This document shows, piece by piece, positions 1-9,806 of a stretch of DNA of 64,000 bases. The stretch comes from Flaccisagitta enflata (taxonomy: Eukaryota > Chaetognatha > Sagittoidea > Aphragmophora). The stretch spans positions 85,932,001 to 85,996,000 of the forward strand of contig OZ231126.1 in the NCBI GenBank assembly GCA_965153355.1, in the 5' to 3' direction. Within the stretch, counting starts at the first letter, position 1. Every line of letters starts with the position of its first letter. The notes beneath the pieces are model-generated. The model worked only from the letters and a program-made list of their open reading frames with translations, made no database searches and was not told where the DNA came from. Both the position numbers and the translations under genes were made by a program.

Positions 1-1580
1 AGTGAAGAAAGTGTCTTTCTTTTTTTTAAAATTTTGATTAAAACATTGTCAAAATTAAAATTATCCGTCAAAATTAAGCTGAATTTAGACAAAAGGGTAA
101 TTTTACTCAATTTTGGATATTTAACGCTAATTTTGACTATGCTCCAATCAAAATTTCAAAGAAAGAAAGATACTTTCTTTTAATAGTTTTTTCCAAGGAT
201 TTTGAATTTGCAATCAGATTGACAAATTTCCAATTTTGAAAATTTGACCTTATATAGTATTTTGATCTGAGAAATGTAGCCGTAGCCTATCGAAATATTG
301 ATCTGAGACCATTTCTGACTGCAGATTTGGATTCCTTGGGTCAAAATTGGTTTAGTACGGGATGGATGGTAAAATCCCTTAATTTTGACATTATTGTGAG
401 ATTTTTTAATCGAAATAGTATAGAAAGACTTGCAACTGACATTTTCTCTGATTGTGATAGTTTGATCATAAGAACTACTATCTAGAACATATGTATGTCG
501 ACAGACATTTTAAGCAATAACTCTGTTAAGAATAAATTTTTTTTATAAAAATCAGTGAGATTCTGAAACTATTTCAAATTTCTGACCAAATGCCGCAAAC
601 CGCATCGTTTTAGCTCAAGGCGTTTAGAATTGACAGGCAAAACAAGATTGATACTTCAATTAGAAAATGGCCAAAAAAATGCATCTAGTTTCTTTACAAG
701 TTACTAAGTCTCCTTTCAGATAGATTGGAGGTTTTTTCCACCCTATTTTTGGTCTTAATTACAGCGCCCAACACCTTTGCTACATTATCTTGGTTGATTT
801 CAACCTCTCTGAATCATTGGGATTGCAACTGAAGCAAAAAGGAGAACATGGCATACACTAAGGAATCTTTTTAATGAAATTTTATGAGGGATAGTTATTA
901 TACATTTATACAAAGCATTTGTGTTAAAGTGCTTAGAAAACCCACATACAAATATGTGTTGATACCCAAAGACGTAATATTAAGTATCTGACAAGTGACA
1001 TGTTTTGGCGGTTTTTCTATGATTCCTATACTGCTAAATTAACCAATCCCCATACTGTCGATATACTTATGTTCTAGATAGTACATCTCATTGGCACATT
1101 CGAATTTTTAGTTGCGGACATGCAACTATAAGAGGCTTTGTCCGTCCGTTGGTCCGTTGTGATCGAGTCCAAAAAAGGGGAAAATAAGCGTTATAGATAC
1201 TTTTTGTGATGTTTGTGTGTGGAGATTGGGGAGTGAATGGGGATTGAATGCCCCTGCCCACCTGTCGGCATCGATATTGTGACCATGCTTCACTTGTTAT
1301 CAGACATCTTCTTCTTATCGCGAAGTCAATATAAAAGTTTCTGAATGTCTATGCACGACATGTGCAACAAAAAATGAGAAATACAGTTCAAAAGATTACT
1401 TGCCAAAAATTTCAAAAGTTACTTAATCTCTGCACAATATATGCTTCTACTCAAATACATACAAAACCAATCTTAGACTATAACCCCTAGATTTTTGGTT
1501 AAAAAAGTAATTATCAGAAACCCTTGGATTAGTATTTTTATAAGAACTTAGATTAGAGAATATAGAATATAAATAAAAAA
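1..1580. other. AT-rich non-coding stretch
   Basis: No convincing coding region is seen on either strand. The DNA is AT-rich with many short runs resembling 'aattttga'. The only structured item is a small hairpin at 1110-1127 (AGTTGC...GCAACT) followed by 'ATAAGAGGCTTTGTCCGTCC', which matches the head of a dispersed repeat family seen several times later in the window. Confidence 0.6.
1110..1160 (+). repeat. Head of variable-hairpin dispersed repeat (copy 1)
   Basis: A 6-bp stem AGTTGC/GCAACT encloses a 6-nt loop and runs straight into a TATAAGAGGCTTTGTCCGTCC-type segment. The same arrangement with different stem sequences occurs at 37722, 38004, 38155, 60219 and 60342. The 3' end of this copy was not located. 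Function is unknown. Confidence 0.55.
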
Positions 1581-2231
1581 AGTCACAAAAGCGTCAGATG
1601 GTCAGATGTGAAGGTGAAAGGGGCAGCGGCCCCAAAGAAGCCAATGACCTATGCTTGGCTAGAATTTGAGAATTGAGGCTGGATTTTAGCACCAAGGAAG
1701 GGATTGGAGCCATGAGGTTGGAATTGAAGCCATGATGCTGGGGTGGAAGCCTCGGAGCTGGGGTTGGAGCCTTGAGGCTGGGATTGGAGCCCTGAAGCTG
1801 GTATTGGAGCCAAGGGGCTGGGATTGGAGCCTTGAGGCTGGGATTGAAGCCTCAAGGCTGAGGTTGGAGTCTTGAGTCTGGGATTGAAGCCTGGAGGTTG
1901 AGATTGGAGCCTGGAGGCTGAGATTGGGGCCAGGAGGTTGAGATCGGAGCCTGGAGGCTGGGATGGGAGCCTCAAGGCTGGGATTGAAGCCTGGAGGTTG
2001 AGATTGGAGCCTGGAGGCCGAGATTGGAGCCTGGAGGCTGGGATTGGAGCCACGACACTGGGAATGAAGCTTTGAGGCTTGGATATGAGGCCTTAGGCTG
2101 GGATTTGAGTAGGAGGTTGAAATTCAGGCTTCAGTCAGGGGGGGACGGAGAAGAAGAAGAAGAAGAAAGTTTCCCATATGTGTGAAAGCGTAGGTCATCG
2201 GCCTCTTCGGGGCCGCTGCCCCAAAGGGGCT
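1581..2231. repeat. Inverted-repeat element with minisatellite core (family M, copy 1)
   Basis: The left arm at 1620-1654 (GGGGCAGCGGCCCC...) and the right arm at 2188-2222 (...GGGGCCGCTGCCCC) are imperfect inverted repeats of about 35 bp. Between them, 1678-2120 is a degenerate tandem array of about 21 bp built on 'GGCTGGGATTGGAGCC'. The outer left end (AGTCACAAAAGCGTCAGATG) is shared with the copies at 25603 and 40610, so this is a dispersed non-coding element. An open frame on the minus strand across the array is a by-product of the repeat, not a gene. Confidence 0.7.
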
Positions 2232-2465
2232 TATCAAGTAACCTTATATATCAGTGCTGACTTCTTATATTGGATGTGTTTCCAATTCAGCTAAATATAA
2301 GATAAACTTAATTGAATATATGCATGTTAGAACCGTTTTACCTACTAAGTACAAAAGCATAAAAATCACAATGAATAATTGAGTAAGAAATTCTCGAAAT
2401 GTCTTCATTCTAAAACTGTTGCCAATTGCCAAAACTCAGATGATAGCCAAAATTCCCTTTCTACA

Positions 2466-2494
2466 TCTCTCTCTCTCTCTCTCTCTCTCCTCTC

Positions 2495-2580
<86 letters not shown>
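2466..2580. repeat. (CT)n microsatellite
   Basis: About 115 bp of almost pure CT dinucleotide, with one interruption near 2490-2500. Confidence 0.95.
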
Positions 2581-2583
<3 letters not shown>

Positions 2584-3459
2584 CATGCATTTGTGCATTT
2601 GTAATTTAGTCGTTTACACAAGCCAACATAAATTGCGTGAAGTTAGTGGCGAAAATATGCGGTGACCATTTTAACTACGAACCAAACCACGCGCAAAAAG
2701 GAATATAGGAACGCTGATGGAGGAAGTCAAGTGAGCGTTTGGGCAGGGTGCACCAAGGACGTACGATTAGGGACTGCTTACCTCATTAACCCTTTATGTA
2801 TGTAAATAATCATTCATTCCTTTAAGTATTTAATCTTTCATTCATCTATAAGAAAACGTTCACTCATAAATGAAGTTTGTTGAATGAAAACGCATCGTTG
2901 TCCCACTTAACCTGGTTTTGAATTGATCAATGAATGTGCTTAGTGAGTGGGTCCAAATGACTATTTCTCACGTCTTTTTTAGGCGTACATTCTTTAAATG
3001 ATCTCGAACGTCAGTCTGAGTTATCTGTTTTTTTTTTATCGAAGTGATTGAAACTTTGTCCACAGGGATCGGTGTTGCCTCAGTCGCACTGATAAGACGA
3101 CGTTCCAGTTAGTGCCTTATTCCTTAGTGATTAGACCAAATGAAGAAAAAAACATAGCGACGCAGTGTTTTACATTCAAATTTGATTTTCAAGACTTTTA
3201 TGCAAAGCGTGGTTAAGTCATATCACTCAAATGCGATGCAGATTGGCGGACAAACATTTGGAGTTATAGTCCAGGGGCGAGGAGAGGGGGGGTCACCCCC
3301 TTGCAATATGAGAAAAAAAAAGGGAAAAAAAAGAAAAAAAAAAGAAATAGAGCAGAAAAGGGAAACAAGAAAAAAAGAAGAAGAAAAAAGCAAAATGATG
3401 GTGTTTTTTTATTGTAACATATATCATTGTCTCTTTCCACTTATGGTAAAAAACTAGAG

Positions 3460-4095
3460 CTAAATTTTATCTAATCAGTAGTTTAAAATTTAAATTTCTC
3501 GCTAAGACTAAAAAAGAGGCACATTGATTTTGATTTTAAAAAAATTTGAAAAATCAGTCTAACACCAATGCCAGGTTGCAAGTCCCCGAGGGTAGAAGTT
3601 TGAGCACTGGAGTGATTTTGGGATACATGGTTGCCCTAGTTACTTGTGGGTAGGCAGGAGCCATATTTAATCTCATTGAATATAAAACATGAAAAAGATA
3701 ACAGTGAGATGGAGCAACGAACTGAGCAATGAATGGATGAAAAAATTGAATATACGCATATATATGTATATATGTATGTATGTATATGTTTACATATATG
3801 TATATATACGTATGTATATGTTTATATACAATTGAATTGGAAAAATTTGATCTAATCAGAAGTTAAAAATTTTAATTTCTCGCTAAGACTTAAAGAGAGG
3901 CACATTGATTTTGATTAAAAAAAAAAATTCAAAATAAAAAAATCAGTCTAACACCAATGCCAGGTTGCAAGTCCCCGAGGGTGGTGTGATTTTTAGATAC
4001 ATGGCTGCCCTAGTTACTTGTGGGTAGGCAGGGGCCATATTTAATCTCATTGAATATAAAACCTGAAAAAAACCCAGTGAGATGGAGCGACCAAC
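3460..4095. repeat. Direct duplication of a ~250-bp segment
   Basis: The segment 3460-3735 is repeated with a few differences at 3842-4095. Both contain 'ATTTCTCGCTAAGACT', 'CAATGCCAGGTTGCAAGTCC' and 'TACTTGTGGGTAGGCAGG'. The two copies are separated by a TATG/TATA-rich microsatellite (3755-3830). No coding potential is seen. Confidence 0.75.
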
Positions 4096-4139
4096 TGAGA
4101 GATGGATGGACAAAAAAATTGAAGTATACAGTCGCGAAG

Positions 4140-4242
4140 CACGGGGGGGGGGGGGGGGGGGGAAGGGAAGGGGGATGAAGGGGACCCGGTCAAATGGGCT
4201 AGTGGGGGGGGGCCCCGCCATTTCTCTCCCCACCCCTGAGTT
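4140..4242. repeat. G-run with remnant of a hAT-type terminus
   Basis: A G homopolymer begins near 4143. The end of the segment (4190-4242), read on the minus strand, begins CAGGGGTGGGGAGAGAAATG and resembles the left end of the hAT-like element at 49787. It is probably a truncated relative. Confidence 0.4.
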
Positions 4243-4264
4243 ATACACACGCAGAGACCCAGTG

Positions 4265-4267
<3 letters not shown>

Positions 4268-4339
<72 letters not shown>
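4268..4339. repeat. (GA)n microsatellite
   Basis: About 70 bp of perfect GA dinucleotide followed by a short (GACA)n run. Confidence 0.95.
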
Positions 4340-4352
<13 letters not shown>

Positions 4353-4548
4353 GTAGGCAGAGATAACGGCCAACGGGATACATTTTTGGGTAGAGAACAA
4401 AACGGAGAACTCACTGCTACATGTTGCTACATACATCACGTCATCAACCATGTTCTGTTATGTCCTCTAGTCAATGTTTAGATACGGTGCGCGGTACAAA
4501 GTCGTTAAATGATCGTCAATTAACAGCAGCAAGGACGACCAGGACGTT

Positions 4549-5052
4549 TGGGTGCTTCACATAGCAAAAGTTGGGAGTATTCCTCCACTTTATCTGGGTA
4601 ATGTGGTGGAGCAAAAATCATAAGGTAATTATTTTCCTTTTTTAAAAATTCCTTTATCTTCGGTTTTTGTTTTGGCCCTAGAGTTCTCACAGATTTCCCA
4701 GAAATCAGCAAAATCCTGTGTAGTTTTGTTACAAAAAGGATAATTAATTTTTTAAAGAAATCATGATGTTTGTAAAAATAAACTAAAAGAACATAAACTA
4801 TGAAAGAGCTCATGAAAAAGCTGATTAATAATTCTATAAAAAGTACGGTTTTGTAAGAGCTAATTCAAAGAATTTCAGTTTATTGTTTTATCCCACGGCA
4901 TTATGCAAATTAAGTCCTCGAAAACAATTTTTAAAAAAAAGGAAAATAAATGATTTTTGATAGAAAAAAAATAATGAGTCTTAAAATTGGCCACTCACGT
5001 TAGGTAAAGAGGGTGAAAAGAAAAAAACAACTTTTGCTATGTGAAGCACCCA
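4549..5052. mobile_element. Non-autonomous TIR element with 11-bp target duplication
   Basis: The ends are perfect 25-bp inverted repeats (beginning TGGGTGCTTCACATAGCAAA). They are flanked on both sides by the identical 11-mer ACCAGGACGTT (4538-4548 and 5053-5063), read here as a target-site duplication. The 504-bp interior is AT-rich with no transposase. Target duplications of 9-11 bp are typical of Mutator-like elements; that assignment is inference. Confidence 0.8.
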
Positions 5053-5827
5053 ACCAGGACGTTGCCCTACGGTGGAAACGTTTTGTTGATGTCGCATTTT
5101 CTTCCTCCACCGCTTTATCTTTTCCGCGGACGCTGTTTGTTCTTTATCCTTTCAACTAAAAGCTTCGTTATCGGTTCCTCTTGTTTGTGTTCTCTCTTTC
5201 GAACTGAATTGCAATGGGCTGAATGAAGCCAGAGCCGCTATCGCTACTGTTCCGTTGTTTGATCGCTGTGATAGATATATATAGACTTAGACTCGAAAAT
5301 TTTCCTAGTTCAGTCAGTAGCTTAATCTTTTGCATGGGCCTGCTCAGCGCTTTCAATAATGCACGTTTCGAATTTCAAGGTTCTGGCTCAAATACTTTTG
5401 AAGTTATGAGCATTTGTTTGAACTATATCAGTTAGGCTACAAAAGTGAAGAAATTGGCGTAGATGAAATTAAAAGAACTTTGTTAAAAAAGGATCTGATT
5501 GTATAAGACGCAAATCTGGGGAATGATCTCAAAAGTCTAAATTTTTTATAGCCTTGAATTCATTTAAAAAAAAGTTTTGCCACGTTACCATCCTTCTTTC
5601 CAAACGTTAAACTCCAACTTTGCGAGCTGTGCGCATACGCGTGCGCGTGGTTTAGCTCACGTTTCAGCGGCGGAAGAGCAAATCTGATCTTGTTTTCTTC
5701 TATGTGTGGACGTACGTTGCGTACATCTTTCTTCCTTTCTCTTTATATCTTTTTTTTTTTCTTCTGTCATTTTACGTGTTGTAAAGCTCGTCTATAAGAG
5801 GCTGTGTCGATTATTTGGTCGCGTCTA

Positions 5828-6226
5828 CACGCTTTTCATTTTATAAGAACATGGATTTTTGAGCCTCAGCGTTTTTATTTTTAACCCAGTTTTGAGGCTA
5901 AAGTGCTCTTAACATGTTCTTATTTTTAGTAATTTTTTATATAATTTTATGTTTATATCATTACAATGGTATAATTAAAGCATATTGTTAAAAAAGATTT
6001 TGTTATGTAAAAAAAGAAAATATTTTTTGAATGATTAATTATTGTTTTAAAAATCATCATCAAAATATCAATCATTTTGGGTTTCTTATCTTATTATACT
6101 AGTTTTTTGAAAAATATTATTTGTATCTTCAAATCTGAGGCTCAGCATGTTCTTAACATAATTTTATTTTTTGAACAAATCTGAGGCTGATGTTCTTTTA
6201 AACAGTGTTCTAAGAAGAAAAGCGTG
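5828..6226. mobile_element. MITE with TA target site (family A)
   Basis: The ends are inverted (CACGCTTTTC at left, GAAAAGCGTG at right) and flanked by TA dinucleotides, the usual signature of Tc1/mariner-type insertion. The 399-bp interior is AT-rich and non-coding and repeats 'TGAGGCT' and 'ATGTTCTTA'. A related copy lies at 22791-23262. It sits between two copies of 'TATAAGAGGCTGTGTCGATT' (5792 and 6250). Confidence 0.7.
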
Positions 6227-6348
6227 TATAGGTGGCGTCTATAAGAGGCGTCTATAAGAGGCTGTGTCGATTATTTGGTCGGTACATCACGCGTTGGTTT
6301 GACGATGAACACGTGCGCCAGATTTGTTCAAAAAATAAAAACATGTTA

Positions 6349-6883
6349 TGTATCGAGCCTCCGTCGGACCATATAGTCATGAGAGCCATAAGCCGATCGG
6401 TCCGCTCGGAGGAAAGAAATTACGCCGACGAGAGGTCAACAAATACGAGATAGATCGAGCTCGTAGCTCAGTTCGTGTCGATACGAGCAACTGATCGTTT
6501 CCGCGGAGAGATAAGATTTAGTTTCAGTAAGAAATTAATAGTCCGACGACGAGGATAAAGCCCGATACCAATTTCGGTAAAGGCTTTAAAGAGAGATCGA
6601 ACAGAGGGACTGATCGGACATGATATGGACGTAAGAATAGACGGACCGACGATAAAGAAGGAGAATAAAGAAGAAGTCAAAGAATAAAGAAGAAGCCGAA
6701 GATAAAGAAGAAGATAAAGAAGAAGATTATTCGATTCATTATCATCATTGCTCTAATCAATTTACCATTTCATTTTCCCCTCTTTATTCCCAGAATACAA
6801 AATTGTACATGCAATTAAAAGTTGTCGTACTATCGGTTCTTCGTCGGTCGGTCTGTTAGGAATCTTACTGTAGCTACTTTACA
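6349..6883 (+). repeat. 5' LTR
   Basis: A 535-bp direct repeat with TG...CA ends, matching 17367-17901 with four apparent substitutions. It contains AATAAA-type hexamers in a 'GAATAAAGAAGAAG' purine-rich part (around 6663-6690) that could serve polyadenylation. A TGG triplet 14 nt downstream (6897) might be part of a primer-binding site, but no tRNA match can be asserted from sequence reading alone. Confidence 0.95.
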
Positions 6884-6965
6884 GTATTCGAAATTGTGGC
6901 TCGGACGCCGAAGGCGACGATTGGATTGGAAAAGTGAAAATTTTTTTTTCTTGCACAGGAAATTT

Positions 6966-7165
6966 AAGTCCCGATTAAATTTGGGCCGCACTCTCCGAGT
7001 GTAGGAAGTCCCGATTAAATTTGGGCCGCACTCTCTGAGTGTAGGAAGTCCCGATTAAATTTGGGCCGCACTCTCTGAGTGTAGGAAGTCCCGATTAAAT
7101 TTGGGCCGCACTCTCCGAGTGTAGGAAGTCCTGATTAAATTCAGGCCGCACTCTCCGAGTGTAGG
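6966..7165 (+). repeat. Five 40-bp tandem repeats in the retrotransposon leader
   Basis: Five head-to-tail 40-bp units (starts 6966, 7006, 7046, 7086, 7126) lie in the untranslated leader, 250 bp before the gag ATG. Each unit can form two hairpins: CCCGA-TTAAAT-TTGGG and CACTC-TCC-GAGTG. In unit 5 the first stem becomes CCTGA/TCAGG, changing both sides so that pairing is kept. Units 2 and 3 change only the loop of the second hairpin. A role in RNA packaging, dimerisation or translation is plausible but is inference. Confidence 0.9.
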
Positions 7166-7415
7166 AAAGCCCTAGAAAGCTCATCGAGCCTAGGCAGCGT
7201 ACGGGTAAAGAAGGGAGTCGGGTCGATTCATGATCACATCAGTCATTCACAGTCACAGACTGGAAAGGAAACAATTCGATCACCTCAGTCCAGGCGAGAA
7301 GTCGAGACAAGATCTCGATTGAGCCTAGTCATTCGAGCGAGAAGTCGTGACTAGTTTTTCGATTGAGCCGAATCGGGCGAGGAGTCGATACTAGATCACG
7401 ATTGAGCTGGGTAGA

Positions 7416-9770
7416 ATGCCGGAAAAAACAAAGGAAGGAAAATCGCCAAAGGCGCAGAAGGAGAAGGAGAAGGAAAGGGAAAAACAGAAAATCGCCCAAG
7501 AGATGAGCGCAACTATTACTAGCCTTAGGAAGAAATCCGAGGGCGTGAAAAAAATGCGCGAACTGGCACGGGAGACAGGCGAGACTAAAGACAAAGAAGC
7601 GGAGAAAAGAGCTAAGGCTGCACTATACGAGGACATGAAAGGAGTAGCCAGAGTACAAAACAGGGCCAAAAAAGCAGGCCTCGACACGGAAAGGCTGGAA
7701 CGAACACAGGTGGAAGCGAACGAAGCCTACCTGGACAGAGGGCGCGGAAAAGACGCTCAGGGAGCCGGAAAGAAGACGAAGGGTTTCGAGGACGACTACG
7801 AAATAGGAGAAGGAGCACCTAAGGACAAGGAAGGGAAAAAGGGTTATGCAACCCGGTCAAAGGCTACCGACAGAATGGACTGGCCCAAGGGATTAGGCCA
7901 TGAGACACCGGTGAGGGAAGGGCAAAAATCAAGATCCCCATCCCCAGTGTCAACACCAGAGCCAAGCTATGACAGAATGCCTCCTCCGAGAGAAAAAGAC
8001 GGCAAATTCTGCAAGAAGGGAAAAGAGCCGGTGATACAGAAGAAGAACGCGTTCGAGGTGCTGATGAAAAAGAAAGGGAAGGAAGGAGGAGAGAAAGGAG
8101 AAAAAACAAAGAGTCAGGCCGACAAATCAAAAGCGTCAAGCGGGTCCAAGAGCAAGAAATCCTCCGCCACAAGCAAAGCGGAACAGGAAATAAACCGCGA
8201 GAGAGAGGAAGAACAAGCCGAAGACTTGGTCGAGCAGTCGGTACACGACCGGGAGATCAGGTCAAAGGAGGACGAGGTCGAGGACCTAGAGAGACAGTTG
8301 GCCGCCAAGAAAGCTGAGATTCAGAGAAAGAAAGAGCGACGGGAACGAGAAGAGAAAGAAAAGGAGAAGGTGAGGAAGGAGAAGGAGAGAATCCGAAAAA
8401 ACAAGCTTCAGAGAGCTAAGGAGGCAGACGAGAGGAGCTCCGAGGGAGGGAGCAGGAGCTTGGGAGACGAGGAAGACATCGTGGAGGTACAGGCCCCAGG
8501 GCCGAAGAAGGCGAGTAAACCGCCACAAGAGCAAGACGCAGACAGAACCGCAAAATGGGTGGCGGATAGCATAAATCAAGAACAAGCGAGAAAGTCAGAC
8601 GAGGAGAGAATCTCAGAACTGGCAAAGGCCGCGGTGGCAGCCGTTCAGGCCTCGGAAGCGGGCAGAGAAGAGAGAAGACAACAGACAGGCCCCTCCCGGC
8701 TCGAGGCGCTAAAAGTCGTAGAAAGGAAGAGACCGGAGGTCAAATTCGAGGCCAGAGGGAAACAAGTGGACTTCGAGAGCCACATGCGCGCTTTCCTGAG
8801 GACAATGAAAGTAGAGGGTCTAGCCTACGCAGACAAACTAGTAGAGATGAAATTCTGGTTCGGGTCAACAGCCTACCTAAGAGTCGCCAGCTACATGAGA
8901 AGGGACGACGCGGAAACCGCATTCGACGAGGCCGTGGCAAGGCTGAGGAAGGAGTACGGAGAAAAGAGGGACACGGCCGAGGACATGATAGCGAGCTTGA
9001 CAAGCGGAGAAGCAATCAAATCCCAGGACCACGAGGCCATCGCAGAATTTACCCTCAAACTCGAGGAGGTGTTCTCTCTGGCAGTGGAAACAGACAGAGA
9101 CGACGATTTCAACCGAGAGGCCATTTACAAGAGAATACTGACCTCAAAACTGCCTTTCCTATTGAATAAATGGGCTTGGCACGTGACAAAGAAGGGACTG
9201 AAAAACCCCAAATTCGAAGATTTGATGAGCTTCCTGTCCCAAAACATGGAAGCCACTGAGCTCATGAAAGAATATGACCCCGGCACAAGCAGATCGAAGG
9301 CAAGCAGGAAACCGGTTTCAACGGAAGAAAAGAAGACAGGGAACAGCCGAAACGGCGGGGGATGGCAGACAGTAGGAGCAAAGCAGAAGGAAAACATAAG
9401 CCAGAGGCTCACGGAACTATCCGGCACCCCAAGAACAACAGCACCCCCTACGACGGGGGCCGGACAAGGAACGAACGGGCAAGAACAAGCGAGGATCATG
9501 CCCAAGTGCGAACTATGCCCCGATTCTCACTGGCTAGACCTATGCGGCAAATTTAGGGACATGAAACCAGACGAGAAAGTCGAATACCTGAGAAACGCAA
9601 ACAGGTGCCTGAAATGCACAAGAACCCACAGAACTCAGAACTGCAGGTTCAGCTACGCATGCAAGAAATGCCCAGAGATCCACGCGACAGTAATGCACGA
9701 AGCTTTACAGGATGAAGCCACCCTCCTCGAGGCACTGATCGACGAGGAGGAGGAAGAGGAACAAGCATGA
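7416..9770 (+). CDS. gag: Gag polyprotein of BEL/Pao retrotransposon
   Basis: A 784-residue protein starting at the first ATG after the leader repeats. The N-terminal half is highly charged (K/E/R-rich, predicted coiled coil, roughly residues 1-430). The middle (about 440-620) resembles the capsid-like region found before the zinc fingers in BEL/Pao Gag. The C-terminus (about residues 695-760) carries three cysteine/histidine clusters (CELC..., CLKC..., CKKC...HATVMH) typical of BEL/Pao nucleocapsid. It ends in an acidic tail and a UGA at 9768. The protein would form the particle that packages element RNA. The frame continues open into pol after the stop. Confidence 0.93.
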   Translation: MPEKTKEGKSPKAQKEKEKEREKQKIAQEMSATITSLRKKSEGVKKMRELARETGETKDKEAEKRAKAALYEDMKGVARVQNRAKKAGLDTERLERTQVEANEAYLDRGRGKDAQGAGKKTKGFEDDYEIGEGAPKDKEGKKGYATRSKATDRMDWPKGLGHETPVREGQKSRSPSPVSTPEPSYDRMPPPREKDGKFCKKGKEPVIQKKNAFEVLMKKKGKEGGEKGEKTKSQADKSKASSGSKSKKSSATSKAEQEINREREEEQAEDLVEQSVHDREIRSKEDEVEDLERQLAAKKAEIQRKKERREREEKEKEKVRKEKERIRKNKLQRAKEADERSSEGGSRSLGDEEDIVEVQAPGPKKASKPPQEQDADRTAKWVADSINQEQARKSDEERISELAKAAVAAVQASEAGREERRQQTGPSRLEALKVVERKRPEVKFEARGKQVDFESHMRAFLRTMKVEGLAYADKLVEMKFWFGSTAYLRVASYMRRDDAETAFDEAVARLRKEYGEKRDTAEDMIASLTSGEAIKSQDHEAIAEFTLKLEEVFSLAVETDRDDDFNREAIYKRILTSKLPFLLNKWAWHVTKKGLKNPKFEDLMSFLSQNMEATELMKEYDPGTSRSKASRKPVSTEEKKTGNSRNGGGWQTVGAKQKENISQRLTELSGTPRTTAPPTTGAGQGTNGQEQARIMPKCELCPDSHWLDLCGKFRDMKPDEKVEYLRNANRCLKCTRTHRTQNCRFSYACKKCPEIHATVMHEALQDEATLLEALIDEEEEEEQA

Positions 9771-9773
9771 CTA
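9768..9773 (+). promoter_or_regulatory. Candidate stop-codon readthrough site (UGA CUA) between gag and pol
   Basis: The gag stop UGA (9768-9770) is followed directly by CUA. The same frame then stays open through 9771-9806 into the pol ATG at 9807. UGA-CUA is a known efficient readthrough context in plant and animal RNA viruses and in some cellular genes. Readthrough would give a Gag-Pol fusion of 2,112 codons from 7416 to 13751. The alternative is internal initiation at the pol ATG. Confidence 0.65.
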
Positions 9774-9806
9774 GCGGCTACGGGGGGGAAAAGGGGCGCA
9801 AGGAGG

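Noticed and set aside
1649-2053. 134-codon minus-strand ORF rich in Pro, Ser and Gln
   Set aside because: It is the reverse translation of the 21-bp family M minisatellite.
6884-6915. Primer-binding site for a specific tRNA after the 5' LTR
   Set aside because: A TGG-starting segment exists at 6897, but it is 14 nt from the LTR and no tRNA 3' end could be matched with confidence.
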